From the NCBI GenBank assembly GCA_029259715.1, contig JAJDEP010000003.1, positions 637,174 through 701,173 of the forward strand: 64,000 nt of DNA, in the 5' to 3' direction. The DNA is from Planctomycetota bacterium (GTDB taxonomy: Bacteria; Planctomycetota; B15-G4). Below are positions 53,456 through 61,913 of the stretch, piece after piece. The position numbers and the translations under genes are program-made. Under the pieces are notes generated by a model. That model saw only the letters and a program-made list of their open reading frames with translations, searched no databases and was not told where the DNA came from. Position 1 is the first letter of the stretch; the number at the start of each line of letters is the position of its first letter.

Positions 53456-54718
53456 CTAGCCGCCGCCGGACTCGAGCACCGACGGCTCCAGCCAACCCGC
53501 GATGGTGTCGCGCAAGGGACTGTGTCGCACGTGGCTCAGCTCGAGGGCTTCGCGCAGGAAGGCGCGCCCGTCCCCGAACTTGCGCTCCTCCTGAGGCAGG
53601 TCGATGAGGCGGTTCTGCTCGGCATCGCGCACCAGGCCGAGGGGGTCGAGGCCCTGCTCCACCCGCGCGATCTGTTCGTGCAGCAGGCGTCGCAAGATGA
53701 TCACGCCCTGGTCCGAGGACACGAGCAGCTCACGCGTGCGGTCGGCGATGGGCCCCTGCCCCACCCAGGTCATGATGTCGCCGCCGTCCACGAAGTCGGT
53801 GATGAACCCGCCCTGCTCGTCTTGCCAGGGAACGTCGTAGACGGGCACCTCGTCCTGGACCGGCAGCGCCACGCCCTCCGGCGGCCGGTAGCACGCGTAC
53901 CAGTAGTGGCGCGTGTGCGTGTCGTCCACGGGGACCCGGATCTGGAAGCGGTGCTGCAGGTGGGCGCCCACGCGCAGCATGTGCGGGAAGACCAACGGGT
54001 GCCCCACCTTCCAGTCGTCGTCCTCCTCAGCGCCGCCCTCCAGCAGGCGGCGCTTGATGATGCCGTGCTCGAAGGCTTCGAAGCCGATGCGTTCGTGGTG
54101 CGCGCGGTAGCGCTCGGGCGTGGAGAGTCCGGCCCGGGCGCGCACACCGGCCAGGTGATGACCGTGGAGCCACTCGACGTGAGTCGGGTCGACGCTGTTC
54201 TCCATGATCTGCAACCAGTTGCACGGCAGCAGGGCCTGGCCCACGTCGCGCAGCACGCCGCCCCACACGAACAGGTCGTAGCGCGGCAGCAGCGGCGCCG
54301 GCGCCTCACCGACGTAGGCGAAGACGAGGCCGCCCAATGTCTCGACGCGGTACGCGCCGATGCTCGCCCGATCGCGCAGGGCGGGGTTGTCGGCCTCGGC
54401 CGGCATCTCGACACAGCCGCCGTCCGCGGCGAAGGCCCAACCGTGATACGGACAACGCAGCGCGCGCCCGTCCACCAGCCCTTGCGCCAGGGACGCCCCC
54501 CGATGCGGGCAGTGCTCGTCGAGCAGGCCCCACGTGTCGTCGTCCGTGCGGAACAGCACGAAGTCCTGACCGAGCAGACGCACGGGACGCGCCGTTCCCC
54601 TCGGCACCTCGACCACCGCCGCCACCGGGAACCAGTAGTGGCGCAAGAGACGCCCCATGGAGGTCCCAGGACCGACGCGGGTGAGCGTCTCCTGCTCCTG
54701 TGGTGTGATTCCCATCAT
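53456..54718 (-). CDS. Rieske non-haem iron oxygenase
   Basis: 420 residues. The Rieske [2Fe-2S] site is C70-x-H72 and C89-x2-H92 (DEHCPHRGASLAQG, LRCPYHGW). The mononuclear iron site is in ENSVDPTHVEWLHGHH, with His180 and His185 as facial-triad residues. The layout resembles the single-component PaO/TIC55/vanillate-demethylase-like oxygenases. Such enzymes hydroxylate or demethylate ring compounds. No reductase or ferredoxin gene lies next to it. ATG at 54718 (another at 54715). Divergent from the fusion kinase across a 153-base spacer and co-directional with the glycosyltransferase. Confidence 0.92.
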   Translation of the reverse strand: MMGITPQEQETLTRVGPGTSMGRLLRHYWFPVAAVVEVPRGTARPVRLLGQDFVLFRTDDDTWGLLDEHCPHRGASLAQGLVDGRALRCPYHGWAFAADGGCVEMPAEADNPALRDRASIGAYRVETLGGLVFAYVGEAPAPLLPRYDLFVWGGVLRDVGQALLPCNWLQIMENSVDPTHVEWLHGHHLAGVRARAGLSTPERYRAHHERIGFEAFEHGIIKRRLLEGGAEEDDDWKVGHPLVFPHMLRVGAHLQHRFQIRVPVDDTHTRHYWYACYRPPEGVALPVQDEVPVYDVPWQDEQGGFITDFVDGGDIMTWVGQGPIADRTRELLVSSDQGVIILRRLLHEQIARVEQGLDPLGLVRDAEQNRLIDLPQEERKFGDGRAFLREALELSHVRHSPLRDTIAGWLEPSVLESGGG

Positions 54719-54871
54719 CCCCTTGCGATCGCGACGGTCGCTTCCCTCGCAACGGTCGAATCTAGCCGAGGTCGAATCCGGCGGCAAGAATGGCGCTGTC
54801 GAGGTCGGCGACGCCCCGCGCACCACCGGATGAGCTTGATCGATCGGGTCGGCGGCGGGGATGATCGTCCC

Positions 54872-56929
54872 ATGGTCACGCCTCCCGCCACGTCCGAGAC
54901 TCGGGACCTCGGTGACAGCCTGGCCACCCTCGTCGCGCAGCGGGAATCGCCCCTGATCAAAGTGACGGAGGTCACGGCCTGGCGCGCGCCGAGCCGCAGC
55001 CGCCGCCGCGCCTTCCGACTCGACTTCGCCGACGGCACGACCCTCAAGGGCCGGCGACTCGTGAGCGAGGAGAAGGCGGAGCGGGTGGTGTCGATGCTCG
55101 CCGTCGCCGGTGCGGCTCTTCCGGGGAACTTCCCGCGTGTCATCGCCCAATGCGGTGACGCGCTGCTGCTCGAGTGGATCGAGGGAACCCCACTAAATGC
55201 CCTTCGAGATGTTTCCACCGAGACACTCCGGCGCGCCGGCGCACTGCTGGGCGCGCTCCACCTTGTGAGCGGCGAGGCGGCCGAAAGGGGGCGCCCGACC
55301 ACCATGGACGACCTCCGCGAGCGCCGGCAACGGGCGGCGGACGCTCTCGTGCACTCCGGTGCGCTGGCCGCCACCCGCGCCGAACGGGCCCTGCAGGCGG
55401 CAGCCGCCAACGCCCCCACGTCTCCGCCCGAGGGCCTGATCCACAAGGACTTCTGCGGCGCGAACCTCGTGACGACGCCGTCGGGCAGGCTCGCCTGCAT
55501 CGACAACCCCTCGCTCGGCATCGGCCCGCTCGACCTCGATCTCGGCCGCAGCTGGTACCGCTGGAACCTCGACACGGAATCCTGGCGCTCCTTCGAGGAA
55601 GGCTACGGTTGTCATCGGTCACCCGAGGAGTTTCGGCGACACGCGGCGTTCTGGAAGGCACACGTCCTGCTGGTGGCCGCGGAGCGGCGGCAGCGCCGAG
55701 GCGACACGAGCGTGGACGGGATCCTCGCTCGACTCGACGGAGTCCTCTCCGGCGCAGCGGCACCCCCGACGCGCACCCGCCTGGGCTACGGTCGGCTGGA
55801 GGTCGTCGCTGACGCCCCCGATGCGGCCGACATCGAGTGGATCGAGTCGTTCCTCGGCTGCGGTTTCGAGGCAGGGCACCGGGTCGCCGGCCGAGATCCG
55901 GAGGCCGTGGCCGTCACCTTGCACATCGACCCCGAGACCTACGAGCGCCTGCAGCGGGAGCCGCCTCCCTCCGGCACGCAACCCGTCGAGGCCTTCGCCG
56001 GGGATGGCAAGCGCTTCTTGTTCGAGCCGCAGGCACCGCAGGGCGGCATGACCGTCCACCGCTGGGTGGACAAGCCGGTCTTCGTGCTCATCTCGCCCGA
56101 TGGCCGGCGTGTCGTCGTGCTCGTGCGCGAGAGGCTGCGCCGCGGTCGGGTGGCCTGGATGCGCGTCGTGCGGGAACTGGCCATGGGCCACGCCATCGCC
56201 ACCGGCGGCGCACTCGTCCACGGCGCCGCCCTGCGGACGCCGGCCGGCGTCATCGTGATCAGCGGCCCCCGCCGCAGCGGCAAGACCACCCTGCTGCTCT
56301 CGCTCCTCGGTCAACCCGACGTCGAGTACCTGGCCAACGACCGCTGCTTCCTGCACCTGGCCGACGCCGGCGAGACGGCAGCGGGCGCCACCATCCGCGG
56401 GATGCCGACCATCGTCTCCCTGCGGCCCGGCACGCTCGCGCTGTTCGGCGACCTGGCCGAGCGGGTGACGGCCCTGCGCCGCGCGCGGGACCTGCCGTCG
56501 GACGGCGACACACCGGGACCGAAGTTCGGCGTGGACCCGCATGAGCTGTGCCGGCTGATGGGCGTCGGCAGCTCCGGCCAGGGCACTCTGCGCGCCTTCC
56601 TGTTCCCCCGGGTCGTCGCCGACGCGGCCGAGCCGCGGCTCGTCCGGCTGGCCCCCCAGGACGCGGCGGCCCACCTCCGGGCGGGCTTGTTCCGCGCCGG
56701 CCACGAGCGCCTGCCGGCCGAGGTCTTCGTCCCCGACGCCCTGCGCGGCGATCCCGCCGGGGGCTGGGCGGGGGCCGAGCGGGTCATCCCCGTCGTTGCC
56801 CGGGAATGCCTCTGTTTCTCCCTCGAACTCACAGACGGCACCCGCCCTGACGACGACGCCTGCCGCCAACTGCTCGAAGAGTTGAGCGCGCCCGGGGGGG
56901 CCAGTGCGCCGAAGGGGGCCAGTGCCTAG
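54872..56929 (+). CDS. Fusion of APH-like kinase and HPr-kinase-like domain
   Basis: 685 residues with two kinase folds. Residues 1-300 are aminoglycoside-phosphotransferase/choline-kinase-like: catalytic loop LIHKDFCGANLV (His191, Asp193, Asn198) and metal Asp211 in ACIDNPSLGIGPLDLDLG. Residues 340-680 are HPr-kinase-like of the 'HprK-related' kind: ALVHGAALRTPAGVIVISGP leads into the P-loop GPRRSGKT (465-472), followed by LANDRCFLH. HPr-kinase-like proteins in biosynthetic clusters phosphorylate small molecules or peptides. ATG at 54872; an in-frame ATG at 54830 would add 14 residues. The C-terminus ends in a short Gly-Ala-Ser repeat. First gene of a plus-strand unit with three glycosyltransferases. 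Confidence 0.8.
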   Translation: MVTPPATSETRDLGDSLATLVAQRESPLIKVTEVTAWRAPSRSRRRAFRLDFADGTTLKGRRLVSEEKAERVVSMLAVAGAALPGNFPRVIAQCGDALLLEWIEGTPLNALRDVSTETLRRAGALLGALHLVSGEAAERGRPTTMDDLRERRQRAADALVHSGALAATRAERALQAAAANAPTSPPEGLIHKDFCGANLVTTPSGRLACIDNPSLGIGPLDLDLGRSWYRWNLDTESWRSFEEGYGCHRSPEEFRRHAAFWKAHVLLVAAERRQRRGDTSVDGILARLDGVLSGAAAPPTRTRLGYGRLEVVADAPDAADIEWIESFLGCGFEAGHRVAGRDPEAVAVTLHIDPETYERLQREPPPSGTQPVEAFAGDGKRFLFEPQAPQGGMTVHRWVDKPVFVLISPDGRRVVVLVRERLRRGRVAWMRVVRELAMGHAIATGGALVHGAALRTPAGVIVISGPRRSGKTTLLLSLLGQPDVEYLANDRCFLHLADAGETAAGATIRGMPTIVSLRPGTLALFGDLAERVTALRRARDLPSDGDTPGPKFGVDPHELCRLMGVGSSGQGTLRAFLFPRVVADAAEPRLVRLAPQDAAAHLRAGLFRAGHERLPAEVFVPDALRGDPAGGWAGAERVIPVVARECLCFSLELTDGTRPDDDACRQLLEELSAPGGASAPKGASA

Positions 56930-56995
56930 ACTGACAGCGGCCAGGCGCGCGGGCCTGCCGTCGCAGACGCCGGCCGTCGGTTCGAGGGAGACCCT

Positions 56996-58063
56996 GTGGC
57001 GGAAACAGACTCGTTGACCGTTGCGGCCGAACCCGGCCCCAAGCCTCAGTCAGGGGCGACCTTGGCGACCCAGCAGCTCACCGTCGTCATGGAGTGGGCG
57101 AACACGCGCCTCAACGGCATCTATCGCGCGCGCGAGGTCCTGACCGAATTCGGTCGGCAGTGGCAGCTGCTTCAAGCCCGCGAGTACCCCGACGACCTGG
57201 CCCCCGAGGCGCGGCCCTTCCTCGAGTCACTGGCTCCCCGGGCCGAGTTGCTGATCGTCTCCGGCGTGGCCATCGATGGCGAGACCACCGAGTGGATCCA
57301 TGCGCAGCGGCAAGCGGGCTTCGACGTCTCGATACTGATCGAGGAGGGCCTCGAGTACTACCCGCTCAAGAATAAGGGAATCCGAGCGAGCACGGGCGAC
57401 ATCCTGGTCTGCATCGACAGCGACGTCCTGCCCGATCCCGGGTGGATCTTCCACCTGCTGGGGGCGCTCGCCGACGAAGCGGTCGAAGCCGTCGCGGGCC
57501 AGCCCTACATCCGGCCCGAGAGCCTGTTCTCGCGCGCCTTCGCCCTCGGCTGGACCTACGACCGCAAGCGGCCGGGGACCGGGCTCACGCGCAAGGGCAA
57601 GAAATTCTACGCCAACAACATCGTGTTCCGCGCGGGAGCCATCCGACCGGGCGGTTTCCCCGACATCGGCAAGGCCACCCGCGGCGCGTCGACCAAGCTC
57701 CGCGTCGCCCTGGCGCGTCGCAAGATCGTGATCTGGATGAGCAACACCGCTTTCGTCGCCCACCCGGCGCCGCTCAACTTCGCGCACCTGGTCGAGCGGG
57801 CCCTCGCACACGGCCGCGACAAGTACGCCCGTCATTCCGAAGGACGCAGCTGGCGGGCGCTGAGCTACAGCGTGGGCGCGGCAATGCGGCGTTTGCGTCG
57901 CGGTTGCAGAGCCTGCATCCGAGAGGGCCGGTCGCTCGGCCTCACGCCCCTCGCCCAACCCGCCGCGTTGGCCATCATCGCCTGCTACTACTCGTTCTTC
58001 GCCCTGGGCGGCCTCTATACCTACCTCCATCCGGCGGGCTCGTTCCGCAGATTCCGAGTCTGA
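56996..58063 (+). CDS. GT2 glycosyltransferase
   Basis: 355 residues, GT-A fold. EEGLEYYPLKNKGIRASTGD is followed by the DxD-type metal site ILVCIDSDVLPDPGW. The N-terminal strand has VVMEWANTRLNGIYRAREVL. A hydrophobic C-terminal segment (AALAIIACYYSFFALGGLYT) suggests membrane association. It is paralogous to the gene at 59055, with colinear motifs throughout and the same C-terminal RRFRV. GTG at 56996 with GGGAG upstream. Donor and acceptor unknown. Confidence 0.88.
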   Translation: MAETDSLTVAAEPGPKPQSGATLATQQLTVVMEWANTRLNGIYRAREVLTEFGRQWQLLQAREYPDDLAPEARPFLESLAPRAELLIVSGVAIDGETTEWIHAQRQAGFDVSILIEEGLEYYPLKNKGIRASTGDILVCIDSDVLPDPGWIFHLLGALADEAVEAVAGQPYIRPESLFSRAFALGWTYDRKRPGTGLTRKGKKFYANNIVFRAGAIRPGGFPDIGKATRGASTKLRVALARRKIVIWMSNTAFVAHPAPLNFAHLVERALAHGRDKYARHSEGRSWRALSYSVGAAMRRLRRGCRACIREGRSLGLTPLAQPAALAIIACYYSFFALGGLYTYLHPAGSFRRFRV

Positions 58064-58064
58064 G

Positions 58065-58979
58065 TTGAAGGCCGGCGATGGCCTCGCGCCGCTCGCCGTC
58101 TGCGCAATCTTCCGCGATGAAGCCTGCTTCCTGGCCGAGTGGATCGGATTCCACCGGCTCGTCGGCGTCGAGCACTTCTTCCTGTACGACAACGGCAGCG
58201 AGGACGGCCCGGCCGAAGTGCTCGCGCCCTTCATCGAGCGCGGTTGGGTCACCCACATCCCCTGGCAGATCCCCTTCCACGAACACGCCGCACGGAGGGC
58301 CTACACGGACGCCCTGGGCCGGGCGCGCGGACGCTTCCGCTGGCTGGCGGCCATCGACCTCGACGAATTCCTCTTCGCCCCCGAGCACGACACGCTGCTC
58401 GCCGTGCTCCCGGAGTTTGAGCAGCACCCGGGTATCGTGGTGCGCTGGCAGGTGTACGGATCCTCGGGACACGTGCGGGCGTCCGACGCGCCGGTCATCC
58501 AACGCTTCACCCGACGAGCGCCGACGCAGTGGGTCCGCAACCGTCGCTTCAAGTCGATCGTCGACCCCGACCGGGCGCTGCAGGCCGCGGGCTGCCACCA
58601 CTTCGAATTCCCCGGGGGCATGTCCGCCGTCAACGAGGCCGGAGCGCCAACCGAGTTCACGCCGCGCATGCGCTTCAAGAAGCGCCTGCGGCGGCTGTAT
58701 CCCCTGCTCGGGCCGGCCCTGTCCCGGGTCGACCCCTACGCCAGCTTCGGCCTCAAGGACCGGACGGTCGCGGTCGAGCACCTGCGCATCAACCACTACC
58801 CCGTCAAGTCACGCGAGGAGTTCGAGCGCAAGGCCCGCTTCAAGGCGAAGAAGCGCCGCTACCAGGGCCTCGACTACTTTGCCTACCACGACCACAACGA
58901 GGTCGACGACCCGATCCTGACCCGATACCTGCCCGCCCTGCGTGAGCTGCTGCGGGAAACGACGGCCGTCAACTCCTAG
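58065..58979 (+). CDS. GT92-like / Glyco_tranf_2_4 glycosyltransferase
   Basis: 304 residues. APLAVCAIFRDEACFLAEWI, FFLYDNGSEDGPAEVLAPF and the metal motif AAIDLDEFLFAP match the GT92 (DUF23)/Glyco_tranf_2_4 group. A conserved HHFEFP and the late EHLRINHYPVKSREEFERKA follow. It starts one base after the preceding stop with TTG at 58065; no ATG or GTG gives the complete N-terminus, so translation probably depends on re-initiation from the upstream gene. Sits between the two paralogous GT2 genes. Confidence 0.85.
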   Translation: MKAGDGLAPLAVCAIFRDEACFLAEWIGFHRLVGVEHFFLYDNGSEDGPAEVLAPFIERGWVTHIPWQIPFHEHAARRAYTDALGRARGRFRWLAAIDLDEFLFAPEHDTLLAVLPEFEQHPGIVVRWQVYGSSGHVRASDAPVIQRFTRRAPTQWVRNRRFKSIVDPDRALQAAGCHHFEFPGGMSAVNEAGAPTEFTPRMRFKKRLRRLYPLLGPALSRVDPYASFGLKDRTVAVEHLRINHYPVKSREEFERKARFKAKKRRYQGLDYFAYHDHNEVDDPILTRYLPALRELLRETTAVNS

Positions 58980-59054
58980 AATCGCGCACGCCTCGAGGCG
59001 CCCTCGCAGTGGCACCGCAGCAATCAGGCGCGCCGGTCGCAGCAGGAACCGCCC

Positions 59055-60101
59055 ATGATGCTCACCCAGCCGCCGCCGACGGTCACCGGGACCGAGGACG
59101 GCCGACGGACCCTGCGGGTCTCCATCGTCATGGAGTGGGCCAACACGCACCTCAACGGGGTCTCGCGGGCCCAGGTCGTCCTCGACGAACTGGACCGCCA
59201 ATGGCGGCTGGTGACGTCCGGCGATCTGCCCGCGGACGCGTCGGACACCGAGCGGTCCTTCCTCGCGACCCTCGCGCCCGAGGCCGAGTTGCTCATCGTC
59301 TCGGGTGAAGCCATCGACGCCGCCACCCGCGCCGAGATCGAGGACCGCCAGTCGCCGGGCCTGCAGGCCGACATCCACATCGCCGAGGGCCTCGAGTACT
59401 ACCCGCTCAAGAACTTCGGCATCCAGTTGACGACGGGCGACATCGTCCTGCTCATCGACAGCGACGTCATCCCCGACCCGGGCTGGCTCGCCTACCTGCT
59501 CTCCTCCTTTGAGCGGGGCGAAGTCTCGGTCGTCGCAGGCCAGCCCTACGTCGGTTCCGACGACCTCTTCTCACGAGCCTTCGCCCTGGGGTGGATCTTC
59601 GACCGCCGGTACCCGAGCCCCGACATCGAGCCGGCGCCGATCATCTTCTCGAGCAACATTGCCTTCCGCTCCGACGCGATCCGCCCTGCGGGATTCCCGT
59701 GCATCGGCTCGCGCACGCGGGGCGCCGCCCAACTGCTGCGGCGCAAGCTGGAGCGACGGGGCATCACCCTCTGGCTCAATCGACGGGCCTACGTCGACCA
59801 CCCGCCCCCCTCGAACCTGCGTCACATGCTGGTGCGTGCCCTGGCACACGGTCGCGACTTCTACGGCGACGTCTCTGAGCAGCGCAACCTGCGCGCCCTC
59901 AGGTGGAGCCTTGGCACGGCCGTGACACGCAACGTCCGTGCCTGGCGCGCCTGCATCCTCGAACGGAGTCACGTGGGCCTCCCCGCCTGGCAGGTGCCGG
60001 CCGCCTGGTCGATCATCGCGACCTACTACCTGTTCTTCGCGGCCGGCGGCGTGATCACCTACATCGATCCGAAACGGTCGGGTCGCCGCTTCCGCGTCTG
60101 A
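59055..60101 (+). CDS. GT2 glycosyltransferase, paralogue of the gene at 56996
   Basis: 348 residues. It shows VSIVMEWANTHLNGVSRAQV, AEGLEYYPLKNFGIQLTTGD and VLLIDSDVIPDPGW with the DxD-type site, and a C-terminal hydrophobic helix (AAWSIIATYYLFFAAGGVIT). Colinear with the first GT2 protein, so the two arose by duplication around the GT92-like gene. ATG at 59055 with AGGAA upstream. Last gene of the unit; it ends 46 bases before the convergent radical SAM gene. Confidence 0.88.
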   Translation: MMLTQPPPTVTGTEDGRRTLRVSIVMEWANTHLNGVSRAQVVLDELDRQWRLVTSGDLPADASDTERSFLATLAPEAELLIVSGEAIDAATRAEIEDRQSPGLQADIHIAEGLEYYPLKNFGIQLTTGDIVLLIDSDVIPDPGWLAYLLSSFERGEVSVVAGQPYVGSDDLFSRAFALGWIFDRRYPSPDIEPAPIIFSSNIAFRSDAIRPAGFPCIGSRTRGAAQLLRRKLERRGITLWLNRRAYVDHPPPSNLRHMLVRALAHGRDFYGDVSEQRNLRALRWSLGTAVTRNVRAWRACILERSHVGLPAWQVPAAWSIIATYYLFFAAGGVITYIDPKRSGRRFRV

Positions 60102-60115
60102 CGCCGTCCCCCTTC

Positions 60116-60166
60116 AGGCGTTGGCCGGGCTCAGGCGTGGGCCGGGATCAAGCGTGGGCCGCGAGC
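60116..60166. repeat. 17-bp tandem repeat, three copies, across a gene end
   Basis: Units at 60116-60132, 60133-60149 and 60150-60166 share the pattern AGGCGTGGGCCGGGATC with one to four changes each. The stop codon of the radical SAM gene (60148-60150) lies at the junction of units two and three, so the repeat runs from coding sequence into the spacer between the convergent genes. Confidence 0.65.
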
Positions 60167-61482
60167 CACTCGCGCGCATGCGCAGGGAAGAAGTTGAGGA
60201 TCACCCGCTCGTAGAGCAGTCGCCCGAGACCGGTCAAGACCAGCGCGTCACCCCGATCGTCGAGCAGGCCGCCCCCGACCAGACGCCCCAACGCGTCGGC
60301 ATGGTCGTCGTCGATGGACGTGCCGAAGGCCCGCGTGTACGCGCCGCGGTCGAGGGGCTGCAACTCGCCCAGGGTCCGACCCGCGAACTGGGCTTGACGG
60401 TCGCCGACATCCAGCGGAATCACCCCTGCCACGGGGCTCAGGCCCTGCTCCACGCTCGTGACGTACTCCTCGAAACCGCGGTGGTTGCGGAAGGCCGTGT
60501 GTCCGAGGTGCGAGCGGGCGCTCATGCCCACACCGAGTTGGAAGCCACCCCGTTGGGGGTCGACACACGGCACGCGTTCGTGCCGGGCTGTGAACTCGTC
60601 GAGCCGCTTGAAGGTGTGCGAGCGGACCTGGCTCAGCCCGAGCTCGTCGGTCAGGCGCTTCGCGAAGCGTCGCCATCCCAGCAGGTTGGCCAGATCGAGG
60701 CGCTTGGCCTCCTCGATGGAACGCCCCACCGACGAGAGCTCGCGTACGCGCAGCGCATAGAGCGTGAAGGAGTGGACGCCCCGGTTGAGCATGCGGCGCA
60801 GGTCGCTCTCGAAGGCTCCGTGGGTCTGGCCCGGCAGCCCGTAGATGAGATCGACGTTGAGGATCATCCCCCGCGCGACGATGCGCTCGCAGGCCGAGAA
60901 GACCTGCTCGGCCGTGTGCAACCGCTGAACGCTCCCGAGCACCGCGTCGTCGAGGCTCTGGATGCCCATGCTCACCCGGCCCACCCCGCGCCGCTCGAGC
61001 ACGTCGAGGTGCTCCTCGGTGACCGACTCGGGCGAGACCTCGCAGGTGTGCACCACCCCATCGACGAACTTCACGCGGTCGTCGATGGCCCCGAAGACGC
61101 GATCGAGGAGGTCCGGCGGCAGGGCGGTGGGCGTGCCGCCGCCGATGAAGAATTGCGACAGCTCGGTGCCGGGCTCGATCCAGTCGAGCTCCCGCTCGAG
61201 GGCGTCCAGGTAGCGCTCCTGCCGTGCCCGGTCATCACTGACCAGGGTGGCGAAGTGACAGAAGCTGCAGTGGTAATTGCAGAAGGGCAGGTGGACGTAG
61301 AGGCGCAGGGGTTGCCGCACAGGGTGTGGGCGCACGATGTCGCTCGGGGCCGGCTTGAAGTCGGGTACCGAGCCGGGGTAGACCCCGGCCTCGCAGCGAA
61401 TCACGGGCGGCGTGGGCCCCAGGGCCTCGTCGAGGCGCGTGATCTCCTCCTGAGCCGGCGAAGTCGTCGCGACCACTACCAT
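60148..61482 (-). CDS. HemN/HemW-related radical SAM protein
   Basis: 444 residues. The iron-sulfur motif C68-x3-C72-x2-C75 lies in LYVHLPFCNYHCSFCHF, followed by FFIGGGTPTALPP, RVSMGIQSLDDAVLGSVQRL and VDLIYGLPGQT, all as in coproporphyrinogen-oxidase-like proteins. A C-terminal HemN domain is present (LGRLVGGGLLDDRGDALVLT). The HNxxYW motif of haem-binding HemW is missing: the segment reads ARHERVPCVDPQRGGFQLGV. This may be a HutW/ChuW-like or other divergent member rather than HemW. Convergent with the glycosyltransferase unit; the N-terminal 50 residues are an extension. Confidence 0.85.
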   Translation of the reverse strand: MVVVATTSPAQEEITRLDEALGPTPPVIRCEAGVYPGSVPDFKPAPSDIVRPHPVRQPLRLYVHLPFCNYHCSFCHFATLVSDDRARQERYLDALERELDWIEPGTELSQFFIGGGTPTALPPDLLDRVFGAIDDRVKFVDGVVHTCEVSPESVTEEHLDVLERRGVGRVSMGIQSLDDAVLGSVQRLHTAEQVFSACERIVARGMILNVDLIYGLPGQTHGAFESDLRRMLNRGVHSFTLYALRVRELSSVGRSIEEAKRLDLANLLGWRRFAKRLTDELGLSQVRSHTFKRLDEFTARHERVPCVDPQRGGFQLGVGMSARSHLGHTAFRNHRGFEEYVTSVEQGLSPVAGVIPLDVGDRQAQFAGRTLGELQPLDRGAYTRAFGTSIDDDHADALGRLVGGGLLDDRGDALVLTGLGRLLYERVILNFFPAHAREWLAAHA

Positions 61483-61833
61483 CCCCCCCTGCTCGTCGTG
61501 CGCTCACTCAAACGGGCCCGCAGACCCTATCAGCCCGGGCAGCGCGACTCACGAGGGGAGGCGGCTCCACCGCGATGCCGGGCCCCTGAGGCGGTCAAAC
61601 GGGGCTGTCGTCACCGCTTGGTCCGGCGCTCACAGGGGTTTCCACGACTCACCAACATTGACACGGCAGCCCTCACCCGGCACCTTTGGGAGCAGTTCGG
61701 AAGGGCGGAGTCGCCTTTCCATAGTGCCCGTAGGCGATTCGAGAGCAAACGAAACATCACGACTCTCTGGATCAGTCAGGGCACGACGCCCACGCCAAGC
61801 GCTCCTTGCGAGGGGACTTGTGCGGGGCTTCCC

Positions 61834-61853
61834 CCGCGGAGGATCTTCCGCGG
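61834..61853 (+). promoter_or_regulatory. Hairpin in the cold-shock gene leader
   Basis: CCGCGGA (61834-61840), a six-base loop GGATCT, and TCCGCGG (61847-61853) form a perfect seven-base stem. It lies 60 bases before the cold-shock ATG. Confidence 0.5.
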
Positions 61854-61859
61854 ACCCCG

Positions 61860-61892
61860 TGACCTCTCACACCGGATTTGTGGTGTGGGTCA
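61860..61892 (+). promoter_or_regulatory. Bulged hairpin next to the cold-shock ribosome-binding site
   Basis: TGACC (61860-61864) pairs with GGTCA (61888-61892), and CACACC (61868-61873) with GGTGTG (61882-61887). There is a three-base bulge TCT on the 5' side and an eight-base loop, GGATTTGT. It ends eight bases before AGGAAG (61901-61906), the ribosome-binding site. Temperature-dependent folding could adjust translation. Confidence 0.5.
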
Positions 61893-61913
61893 CATAGTTT
61901 AGGAAGCGACACA

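Larger units (their letters stand above)
61483..61913. other. 431-base spacer with the cold-shock gene leader
   Basis: No gene is visible between the radical SAM gene and the cold-shock gene. A perfect -35-like TTGACA lies at 61658-61663, but I see no good -10 at the right distance. The last 100 bases contain two hairpins (61834-61853 and 61860-61892) directly before the ribosome-binding site of the cold-shock gene. A further GGGG/CCCC pairing around 61823-61835 could compete with the first hairpin. Confidence 0.5.

Noticed and set aside
53198..54871. 558-codon upstream extension of the fusion kinase frame
   Set aside because: It is antisense to the Rieske and glycosyltransferase genes and has no domain. 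The kinase fold begins at about 54890.
61483..61913. Search for tRNA, small RNA or promoter in the long spacer before the cold-shock gene
   Set aside because: No cloverleaf or tRNA-like CCA end was found. TTGACA at 61658 has no convincing -10 partner, so no promoter is claimed.
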